Shown in pieces: positions 55,537 through 63,075 of a stretch of 64,000 nt of DNA. Below the pieces are notes generated by a model. The model searched no databases. It had not been told where the DNA came from and worked only from the letters and a program-made list of their open reading frames with translations. The position numbers and the translations under genes are program-made. How positions within the stretch are numbered: position 1 is the stretch's first letter; each line of letters starts with the position of its first letter. The stretch covers positions 8,761-72,760 of the forward strand of contig JAGYJP010000006.1 in the NCBI GenBank assembly GCA_018402075.1. The letters run 5' to 3'. Source of the DNA: Candidatus Nanopelagicales bacterium. Its GTDB lineage: Bacteria; Actinomycetota; Actinomycetes; S36-B12.

Positions 55537-56060
55537 CAGGTGATCTGCTTTGCGATCTGGTCAGCCGTGACGCTGCCATTCCACTTCGCGATCTCATTGC
55601 CCTCGGCATCCACCTGCACAAAGGTGTGCTGAATGGTGACACCGTATTTCCTCTTCAACTCATCTGAGTCGTCGAAATCAACAGTGACAATTGTGAGGCC
55701 GGCAGGGATGGCAGCGGGATCTGCTTCAAGATTCTCCCGGGCTTCCTTACAGGTGGAACACCACGAGGCATTGAAGAACAGCACAATGTCCGAATTGGTA
55801 TAGGCGTCTTTGTTGCTTTCGTAGTCCGCAAGGGTGATGTATGCACCCGAGGTGGATTCAATCGCCTCGGATTCGATCATTTCGGATTCGATCATTTCGG
55901 ACTCGATCATTTCGGACTCGATCATTTCGGACTGGGTCACTTCGGCCGGTGCCATACCCGCCTCGTCCTCGGATGAGGCCGACCCACAGGCGCTGAGCAC
56001 GAGGGCGGCTCCGGCGAGCGGAAGGGCGATTCGGACAATTCGTGAGCGCAATACCTTCAT
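55536..56060 (-). CDS. thioredoxin-like lipoprotein with acidic pentapeptide repeats
   Basis: About 174 aa. It has a signal peptide with lipobox LSAC (about 22-25), then a Ser/Glu/Met-rich linker made of SEMIE repeats (about 45-70). A thioredoxin fold follows with WCSTC in FFNASWCSTCKEAREN (about 92-107) and the later IQHTFVQVDAEG. It is exported and lipid-anchored. An upstream GTG at 56087 would add nine residues. It is followed directly by the CcdA-like gene. Confidence 0.85.
   Translation of the reverse strand: MKVLRSRIVRIALPLAGAALVLSACGSASSEDEAGMAPAEVTQSEMIESEMIESEMIESEMIESEAIESTSGAYITLADYESNKDAYTNSDIVLFFNASWCSTCKEARENLEADPAAIPAGLTIVTVDFDDSDELKRKYGVTIQHTFVQVDAEGNEIAKWNGSVTADQIAKQIT
55855..55944 (-). 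repeat. 15-bp tandem repeat in the thioredoxin-like lipoprotein gene
   Basis: Four near-identical 15-base units (55870-55929 on the plus strand, GA(T/C)TCGATCATTTCG) are flanked by one degenerate unit on each side. They encode the repeated ESEMI linker between lipid anchor and thioredoxin domain. Confidence 0.95.
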
Positions 56061-56216
56061 AATTCCAGTGAACCACACGATTTCCACTCGGATGCCCCCC
56101 GGTCAGCTATTTATGAGGGAAAGAGTCCGGTGGCCGTGACCCGGGAGAGCAGGTTCATGGGGGTGGCACGTACACTCATGCCTCGCCGGTAGGTCTGCGT
56201 AAGCATGCCTTCCCAC

Positions 56217-56289
56217 AGGGCTGTAGCTCAATTGGTAGAGCACCGGTCTCCAAAACCGGCGGTTGGGGGTTCAAGTCCCTTCGGCCCTG
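56217..56289 (+). tRNA. tRNA-Trp (CCA)
   Basis: 73 nt. The acceptor AGGGCTG pairs with CGGCCCT, the D-arm is AGCTCAATTGGTAGAGC, the anticodon loop CTCCAAA is on CCGGT/ACCGG, and the T-loop is GGTTCAAGTCC. The place before secE is conserved in bacteria. CCA is not encoded. Confidence 0.96.
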
Positions 56290-56432
56290 CGGTCCGGTGA
56301 AGCCGGGGTAGTACGGAACTACAGAACGACATGCACAAAAGAACGGCGCGAAACAGGAACGGCAATAACAGGACAAGTTTTGCGGAAACTTTGTCATCGG
56401 CAACGCCCCCGGGAATCATCCAGGTGGAGCAA

Positions 56433-56694
56433 ATGAGTGGAGTGAGCATGGTGGACACCGACGCGAAGCCTAGTGGGGACGCGGCCCGGATGCAGAGAAG
56501 AAGAACATCTTCTCGCGCCTTGCTCCCTATTTATTCGCCAAGTTATTGTTGAACTTCGCAAAGTTATTTGGCCAACACGCAATGAATTGGTCAACTACAC
56601 AATTGTGGTGTTGTTCTTCATTTTGCTTATGGCAGGAATCATCGCACTCTACGACTACGTCTTTACCCAGGGAGTTCTTTTCATATTCGGTTAA
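56433..56694 (+). pseudogene. secE: secE, protein translocase subunit (frameshifted)
   Basis: The C-terminal part is clear: FIRQVIVELRKVIWPTRNEL followed by one long membrane helix and YDYVFTQGVLFIFG, ending at 56692-56694. The N-terminal part (MSGVSMVDTDAKPSGDAA) is in a different frame. At least two small indels near 56490-56550 separate them; restoring a base around 56548 joins LFIRQ to the preceding frame. SecE is essential, so sequence error is likelier than true loss. A GGTGGAG site precedes the ATG at 56433. Confidence 0.8.
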
Positions 56695-56749
56695 TTCGAA
56701 GTGAAATGAGCCTCACACCACGTGAAAATGTTGAAGGAGATTGACCCCC

Positions 56750-57537
56750 GTGTCTGAAGAACAAGATCCCAGGAAAACCTGCCAGGCTCTGATCCCTATG
56801 TTGATCCGTTCGCGGTGACCGGGAAGTATCAGCCGCGGAGGCCATCGCTGAAGCCGAAGTTGTTGCAGAAGCTGAAGAAATCGTTGCTGAAGCCGAGGCT
56901 GCTGAAGAAGCAGCCGAAGAACTCGCTGAGGAATTGATCCCCTCGAAGAGTTCAAAAGCTCCATGCGAATCGCGCCGGGTAATTGGTACGTGATCCACAG
57001 TTACTCCGGATATGAAAACAAGGTGAAGGGGCAGCGGCACGTGCAACTACCTTGAACATGGAGGACTACATCTTTCAGGTGGAAGTACCCATGGAAGAAG
57101 TCACCGAAATCAAAAGTGGTGTGCGCAAGCAAGGCGTCGCAATAAATTCCCCGGATACGTTCTTGTGCGCATGGACCTCACCGATGAATCATGGGGCGTT
57201 GTTCAGCCACACCCGGTGTGACAGGTTTTGTGGGTAATGGCCACAGCCCTGCTCCACTTTCCCTTGACGAAGTCATTGCCATTCTCGCTCCAGAGCCAGA
57301 GGAAGAAGCCTGCAGCCGGTGTCGGCGCCAAAGGCGGCAGGTGGGCTGATCGGCTGCACCCATCAGCGTTGACTTCAATGTGGGTGACTCCGTCACAGTT
57401 GTGGATGGACCATTCGCTACATTGCACGCCACCATCTCCGAGATCAACCTCGAAGCCCAAAGGTCACCGGTCTGGTCGAGATTTTCGGGCGTGAAACTCC
57501 GGTGGAACTCGCGTTCAGCCAGATTGATGCCGGATGA
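56750..57537 (+). pseudogene. nusG: nusG, transcription termination/antitermination factor (frameshifted)
   Basis: The GTG at 56750 follows GAAGGAGA. Pieces in several frames cover the whole protein: an acidic Ala/Glu-rich N-terminal extension (AEAEVVAEAEEIVAEAE), [53 protein letters not shown] and the KOW-like end VTGLVEIF ... FSQIDAG before the TGA at 57535-57537. At least five frame changes occur. Order and content are normal for NusG, so the DNA is probably a damaged reading of an intact gene. Confidence 0.82.
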
Positions 57538-57594
57538 ATCACCTCACCACGAAACTTCACTACCCAACACCAACAAAAACAGAAAGGAAACACC

Positions 57595-58027
57595 ATGGCA
57601 CCGAAGAAAAAAAGTCAGCGGAATGATCAAGTTGCAGATTCCTGCTGGCGCAGCCAGCTTCACCGCCCGTTGGCCCCGCACTGGGTCAGCACGGTGTGAA
57701 CATCATGGATTTCTGTAAGGCATACAACGCTGCAACAGAATCCCAAAAAACAATATCGTTCCGTGTGGAGATCACCGTCTACGAACCGTTCATTCGACTT
57801 CGTGCTCAAGACCCCACCGGCATCCCGCATGATCCTCAAGGCCGCAGGTCAGAGAAAGGGATCGGGCACCCCGCAGTCCCGTCCAAGGCCCGGCAGCATT
57901 ACTAAGTCCCAGGTTCATTGAGATCGCTGAGACCAAAATGCCTGACCTCAACGCGAATGAACATTGACGCCGCCATGAAAATCTTGAAGGCACCGCGCGT
58001 CAAATGGGAATCACGGTTTCTGCGTAA
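57595..58027 (+). pseudogene. rplK: rplK, 50S ribosomal protein uL11 (frameshifted)
   Basis: The ATG at 57595 follows AAAGGAAA. The first frame gives MAPKKK, then an extra A in a run of seven shifts it. [17 protein letters not shown] and [17 protein letters not shown] are recovered in other frames. The end IDAAMKIL ... ARQMGITVSA stops at 58025-58027. The protein forms the ribosomal GTPase stalk base. Several one-base indels, one clearly in a homopolymer, point to sequencing error. Confidence 0.82.
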
Positions 58028-58173
58028 CAGCAAATACATAACCGCAATTAACTGCACAACTAAATAGAACAACCAAATAGAACAACGAGAAACAAGAACG
58101 TGGGGGAGAGCCAGCGCGGCTCGTCAACCACACCCTGCAACAGAAATTCCTGCTGTGAGAAATGGAGCAGAAC

Positions 58174-58876
58174 ATGAAGCGCAGTAAGGCATACCGGTCA
58201 GCTGTTGAAAAAAGTAGAGGCTGACCGTCTGTATTCACCCCTCAGGCAGCTCGTCTGGTGAAGGAAACAACAGCAACCAAATTTGATTCCTCGGTTGAGG
58301 TGTCCATGCGATTGGTGTTGACCCGCAAGGCCGATCAAATGGTTCGTGGAACAGTCAATCTGCCCCACGGCACCGGCAAAAGACCGCTCGCGTTTTGGTG
58401 TTCGCGAATGGTGACAAAGCCGATGAAGCCCGGGCAGCGGGTGCCGATATGTCGGCTCCGATGACCTAATCGCAAGGTCGCCGGTGGCTGGACCGATTTT
58501 GATTCCGCTGTGTGCACCCCTGACCTCATGGGCAAGTGGGAACCCTGGGCAAGGTGCTCCGGCCCCCGTGGCCTCATGCCCAACCCCAAGACAGGCACGG
58601 TGACCATGGACGTTGCCAAGGCCGTAGGCGACATCAAGGGCGGAAAGATCGAGTTCGGGTGGACAAGCACGCCAACCTCCAATTCCCTATAGGCAAGGCA
58701 TCTTTCACCGCCGAGCAATTGGTGGGAGAACTATGGCGCTGCACTGGATGAAATCACGACTCAAGCCCAACTCATCCAGGGGCGTTATGTCAAGAAAGGC
58801 CACCGTGTCCTCCACCATGGGCCCTGGCATTCAACTAGATCCCAACCGCACACGTTCATTGCTGTCCGAAGGCTAA
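58174..58876 (+). pseudogene. rplA: rplA, 50S ribosomal protein uL1 (frameshifted)
   Basis: It starts MKRSKAYRSA at 58174. The middle carries [20 protein letters not shown] and the uL1 signature [15 protein letters not shown] with [11 protein letters not shown]. The end IQGRYVKKA ... [16 protein letters not shown] closes with TAA at 58874-58876. These pieces lie in at least three frames. A hairpin terminator follows. rplJ and rplL, which usually come next, are absent. Confidence 0.82.
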
Positions 58877-58900
58877 GCCACTACCAGATAATTTCTGCCG

Positions 58901-58944
58901 AACCGCGCATCTTTCATTTATGAGGGGTGCGCGGTTTCGTGTCT
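58901..58944 (+). terminator. terminator after rplA
   Basis: AACCGCGCA (58901-58909) pairs with TGCGCGGTT (58928-58936) around an 18-base loop, followed by TCGTGTCT. It is placed 24 nt after the rplA stop and probably ends the secE-nusG-rplK-rplA transcript. Confidence 0.65.
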
Positions 58945-58968
58945 TTATTCACCGTTTCGGGTCATTGC

Positions 58969-59002
58969 ATAACGATTATGAAATTTGAAGGTGATTCGTT
59001 AT
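58969..59002. promoter_or_regulatory. inverted repeat upstream of the liv genes
   Basis: ATAACGA (58969-58975) and TCGTTAT (58996-59002) form an inverted repeat with 20 bases between, in the gap before livG. It could be an operator for the transport operon. The surrounding sequence is of doubtful quality. Confidence 0.3.
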
Positions 59003-59105
59003 CAGAAGATTGACCAATTGGCTCCGGGAATACAGACTTGCGCCTTATTGTGGAATGCCGAAGCAGTTTGAGTTTTCAGATACATGAGACGAGGGTGGAA
59101 TCTGC

Positions 59106-59880
59106 ATGAGTACGTCCTACCGTTAACCCACCCGCTATTGGCCACTGAGAACGAGCATCACCCTCCAGTGGGCTCAAGATTCTCGACGATGTTTCGATTG
59201 GTGTTCCCAAGGGAACCGTCACCGGCCTGATCGGCCCCAACGGTGCCAGCCAAAACCACGGTGTTCAACATCATGAGCGGATTCCTGACACCCGATGAAG
59301 GCAATTTGCGCTTCGATGGCAAAAAGCTCAAGCACATCAAGACCCATCACCCTGACAAAAATGGGAATCTCGCGGACACTTCAGGGCGTTGGTCTTTTTG
59401 AATCACTCACCGCATTAGAAAACGTGATGCTCGGTGGCTCGGCCCGCGTCAAAAGCGGAATTGTCGCCGACTCTTTGGGCATGCCCTGGGCAGAGCGAAC
59501 AGAACAAATTGCGTTCCCAAGCCATGGAGACGCTCGCTGAATTCGGTATCGCCGATATCGCGACCGGTACCCGGGGAGCTGCCCTATCCGTGCAAAAGCA
59601 GTGGCAATTGCCCACCAGTCTGATCTCAGATCCAAGGTTTTACTTCTCGATGAACCCGCGGGTGGTATCAGTGCTCGGACATGCCGAACTCGGCCGCATG
59701 ATCAAAGTTGGACTCCCAAGCGCACCGTGCTCTTGGTCAACATCACATGGAATTGGTCATGGAAGTTTGTGACCTGATCTGGGTACTGGACGCCGGCAAA
59801 GTGATCGCATCCGGATCACCGGAAGAAGTCGAACCACTGGGTTCTGGCCGCCTATCTCCGGCGAGGAGGTGAGCCACTGA
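59106..59880 (+). pseudogene. livG: livG-type ABC transporter ATP-binding protein (frameshifted)
   Basis: Fragments in several frames give a LivG-family ATPase: the Walker A region VTGLIGPNGA then TTVFNIMSGFLTPDEGNLRF after an indel in the P-loop, RTLQGVGLFESLTALENVML (the Q-loop area), METLAEFGIADIATGTRGAA, and the end MELVMEVCDLIWVLDAGKVI ... EEVSH stopping at 59878-59880. Six or more indels are needed to restore it. It energises uptake of branched-chain amino acids or related amides. livF starts at its end. Confidence 0.75.
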
Positions 59881-60578
59881 TATTGGCGACCATTGATCTT
59901 TCAGTGTCGTATGGCGCGGTCCAAGCGCTAGGGCATGAATTTGACGGTGCCCCGCAGAGGTCACCGCGTTAATCGGCGCCAACGGCGCAGGGAAGTCAAC
60001 TCTCATGCGCACCATTGCCGGGCTGGTCAAACCCCAATCGGGTCAGGTGCTCTTTGACGATGTTGACATCACCGACAAAAAGCCCGAAGACATTGTTCGC
60101 ATGGGCATGGCACTAGTCCCCTGAAGGCCGATCCACCATCCCAGAACTTTTCTGTTGACGAAAACTTGCGCTTGGGTGGGTTGTGGCGCAACAAACAAGA
60201 ACGCGGAGAGGGCCCGTGATCAGGTCTTTGCCCTCTTTCCTATTTTTGGAGAGCGCAGGTATGCGTGCTGACACGCTCTCCGGTGGTGAGCGGCAACAGT
60301 TGGCAATCGGTCAGCCTTATGTCAATCCTCGGTGTTTGTTATTAGATGAACCCTCTGGGCCTTGCCCCCCATGATCGTGACCCAGATTTTGGAACTGGTG
60401 AGCAACCTGGCCAAGGAATCCAATATCGTACTCCTTGTAGAGCAAAACGCGGTCACGCTCCTACGCGTTGCAACCACCGGGTGGTGCTCAACCTAGGCGA
60501 GGTTGTGAAGTCGGCCATGCCTCCGAAATTTCATCCGATGAAGAACTTCGACACGCATATTTGGGTACTGAGTCATGA
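59877..60578 (+). pseudogene. livF: livF-type ABC transporter ATP-binding protein (frameshifted)
   Basis: Walker [21 protein letters not shown] (about 59973-60032) is intact. [20 protein letters not shown] follows, then a spurious stop at LVP caused by one extra T (about 60122). Later pieces give ENLRLGG, the ABC signature LSGGERQQLAIG, Walker B LLLDEPS and IVLLVEQNA. The end SDEELRHAYLGTES stops at 60576-60578. The start is uncertain (CTG or TTG at 59877-59885), overlapping livG. It is the second ATPase of the same transporter. Confidence 0.75.
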
Positions 60579-61445
60579 CCACTTTTATTGATTATCTGCT
60601 CGGTGGATTTAGCAGTGGCGCGGTAGTAATTGCCCTCATGGCGATCGCCCTGGTGCTCGTGTGGCGATCCACTCGCATGGTCAACTTCGCGCAAGTCGGC
60701 CAAGCCATGTTCACCATCGCGCTGACAATTCAACAGCAAACTGGAAACTGGCTTCTCGCGCTGGTGGTTGCAATCGCTGCTGGAGTTGTCCGAGTAATTG
60801 TTTTTTCTGGTTATTCGACCGGTCAAAAACAGCGACTCAACCGGCGCCATTATTGCTACTTTCGGCGTGCTCATTGCGCTGCAGGCAGGGGCGGGCATGG
60901 TTTGGGGCGGCGATCAGGAGGATTCGTACCCCCGGTAGACAACTCCGGCTTAGAAATTGGCGGAGGGTGGCCGTTTTCCCTATGACATTCTCGTCCTCGT
61001 TGTCACTGCGGCGCTCGTCATTGGTCTTTAACGTTGCTGTTCACCAAAACAGCCTTAGGTCTCTCCATGCGGGCATCGGCCTTCAATCCGGAAGTCGCGC
61101 GTTTATCCTGGTGTCAGGGTGAACCGAATGTTGATCACCGGGTGGGCAATTGCTGGAGGCGTTGGTGCGGTCGGCGGAATCTTGATTGCCCCGTGTCGAC
61201 AATCTCGCCGACCAGTTTCGACATTCTTTTGGTCTTGCGTTTTTACCGCCACCCGCAGTAATTGGAGGACTGGATAGCCTGGTCGACGGTGACCTTTGGT
61301 ATTGGCACTGGCTTGATCATTTCCCTTATTTCCCGGCTACAGCGGTTCAAACAACGCACCGGTTGTCGCCTTGATTCTTCTTGCACTGAATCTGTTACTT
61401 AAACCTGACGGGGTATTCAGCCACCATGGATCGAGGTCGGTGTGA
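60575..61445 (+). pseudogene. livH: livH-type permease (frameshifted)
   Basis: The N-terminus MTTFIDYLLGGFSSGAVVIA (ATG 60575) and WRSTRMVNFAQVGQAMFTIA are typical LivH. After about 60790 the frame changes repeatedly: IIATFGVLIALQ-type, FTKTALGLSMRASAFNPEVA, WAIAGGVGAVGGILIAP and FSHHGSRSV are recovered in different frames. The last ends at TGA 61443-61445 and overlaps livM by 4 bases. It is an inner-membrane channel subunit pairing with LivM. Confidence 0.75.
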
Positions 61446-62848
61446 AACTTTTGCGCACCTTCCCAGGTAACCGAATTATTTGGCACGCGATCATTGTTGG
61501 CGTTGCTTGGTTGTTATTGCTGGTCCTCAACAACAACATCGATCCGCTTTACAGTTCGTACTTGGCCCTTATTGCCATGTACGCCACTGCCATGTTTGGC
61601 ATGACCATTTTGGTCGGACTCTCTGGTCAGGTATCCCTTGGTAATGGCGCACTCATGGCTGTAGGTGGGTATGTATTTGCACTGACCTCCATGAATTGGC
61701 AAACCGTGCCGTTCTTTGGTTGGCAATGGAATGCCGTGTGGTCCATGGTCTTCGCAGGTCTCGGTGGAGTCCTTGTCGGAGGAGTAATTGGTGGATTGGC
61801 CGCCAGGCTCAAAGGCCCATACCTCGCAGGTTTGACGCTGGGTATTGCTGTAGGTGTCCCCGCAATCACTAATAGATTCCCTGAGCTTCTCGGCGGGGAA
61901 AACGGGCTGATGTTGACCGTTCCTTATCCTCCCGGTGGTTACACGCCTGCAACAGACGTTGCTACCGAAGCCGTCATTGACGAAACAACAGGTGAATCAA
62001 CCGATGCGGTAGTGCAGTCAGAAGACGAACAGTATGCAGAGCTTGATCTTTCTGAATTCGGCGATGCTGCAGGTGATTTCACTGAAGAAGAGGAACTTCT
62101 CACCGAGGGTGACTTACTTACCGAGGACGATCTTCTCACCGAGGACGATCTCCTCACCGAGGGTGACTTACTGACAGAAGAGGATCTCCTCACGGAAGAA
62201 GATCTCGCGGGCGCAGGGGATATCCCACTGGACTCCGGTACAGATTCCGGCACTGATGCCGGAACGGATCTTGCCGATTCAGGTGTGTTTGATTCCATTG
62301 ATTCGGGGTTCATTCTCGAACGTTGGCAAGCTTCCATGGCAATTGCGGTGGCCTGCGTTGTGGGCTTTGCCGCCCTCAACCTAGTGCGAGGCCGACAAGG
62401 TCGTGTGTGGAAAGCGGTTCGAGATGATCCTGTAGCAGCCGCGGTCGTGGGTATTTCACCCTCGGGGTCCAAGGTCTCAGCATTTGTAGTGAGCTCCCTC
62501 TTCGCCGCGCTGGCGGGTGCGGTTTTCGCCCAAATCCTAAGCTTTGTTGGCCCAGGCGCATTCAGCCTTGGGCTCTCTCTGTCGCTACTGGTGGGCATTG
62601 TGTTGGGTGGCCGCTCGTCACTGCTCGGAGCGATTATTGGAGCGTTTATTTTGGTGTGGCTGCCCGAGTTTGTAGATGGAGTAGCAGGGGAGCGCGGTTG
62701 GCCTGAGCAAATCACCAACAACGCCCCGAATCTTCTCTACGGATTGCTTGTGGTTGCGGTGGTTCTCGCCGCGCCAGGCGGAATTACCGGAACAATTCGT
62801 TCGTGGGTGGATAAGTCCCGAGGACGAAGCAGTTCAACCCTGAATTAA
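61442..62848 (+). CDS. livM: LivM-type permease with a large acidic repeat insertion
   Basis: 468 aa and intact. Normal LivM parts: IAMYATAMFGMTILVGLSGQ then VSLGNGALMAVGGYVFAL, ARLKGPYLAGLTLGIAVGV, GGENGLMLTVP, and after the insertion GRVWKAVRDDPVAAAVVGIS (the EAA-like coupling loop) and GPGAFSLGLSLSLLVGIVLG. Between about residues 170 and 290 lies an acidic, Thr/Ser/Asp-rich segment with six LLTE(G/D/E)D hexapeptides and an SGTDSGTDAGTD run. It sits where LivM has a short loop between helices. Partner subunits are LivH, LivF, LivG and the LivK encoded at 63076. Confidence 0.88.
   Translation: MKLLRTFPGNRIIWHAIIVGVAWLLLLVLNNNIDPLYSSYLALIAMYATAMFGMTILVGLSGQVSLGNGALMAVGGYVFALTSMNWQTVPFFGWQWNAVWSMVFAGLGGVLVGGVIGGLAARLKGPYLAGLTLGIAVGVPAITNRFPELLGGENGLMLTVPYPPGGYTPATDVATEAVIDETTGESTDAVVQSEDEQYAELDLSEFGDAAGDFTEEEELLTEGDLLTEDDLLTEDDLLTEGDLLTEEDLLTEEDLAGAGDIPLDSGTDSGTDAGTDLADSGVFDSIDSGFILERWQASMAIAVACVVGFAALNLVRGRQGRVWKAVRDDPVAAAVVGISPSGSKVSAFVVSSLFAALAGAVFAQILSFVGPGAFSLGLSLSLLVGIVLGGRSSLLGAIIGAFILVWLPEFVDGVAGERGWPEQITNNAPNLLYGLLVVAVVLAAPGGITGTIRSWVDKSRGRSSSTLN
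62096..62203 (+). repeat. livM: six 18-bp tandem repeats in livM
   Basis: Units from 62096 in steps of 18 to 62203 encode LLTEGD, LLTEDD, LLTEDD, LLTEGD, LLTEED and LLTEED. Synonymous differences between units show that the array is older or more drifted than the DUF4229 repeat. Confidence 0.95.
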
Positions 62849-62967
62849 ATAGATTTTCTATTGAGATGGCGGAAGTCAAACAGTTGGACGTCATCAGAAA
62901 CACCAAGGATTGCTAACTAGAGCAAGCGTTAAGTGTTTGGGTGCCTGCATTTAATTCAGCGAAGCAG

Positions 62968-62996
62968 TTGCCATTCAGGTAAGTCGCAGTTAGTCT
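62968..62996 (+). promoter_or_regulatory. predicted promoter of livK
   Basis: TTGCCA (62968-62973), a 17-base spacer and TAGTCT (62991-62996) lie in the 227-base gap between livM and livK, 79 bases before the GTG. The rest of the gap shows no gene. Confidence 0.5.
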
Positions 62997-63033
62997 CGGA
63001 CACACATTGCGTTCACTGGCTGTTCACTTATTC

Positions 63034-63056
63034 GGGTGAGCGGTTGGTGCTCGCCC
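63034..63056 (+). promoter_or_regulatory. hairpin in the livK leader
   Basis: GGGTGAGC (63034-63041) pairs with GCTCGCCC (63049-63056) with one G-T pair and a 7-base loop, 7 nt before the GGAGG site of livK. It may shield or stabilise the 5' end of the abundant binding-protein mRNA. Confidence 0.4.
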
Positions 63057-63075
63057 TTCGTTGGAGGAGCAATTC

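Noticed and set aside
61939..62721. 260-codon open frame on the minus strand across livM
   Set aside because: It is a Ser/Arg/Pro-rich shadow created by the acidic repeat on the other strand, with no domain or start signal.
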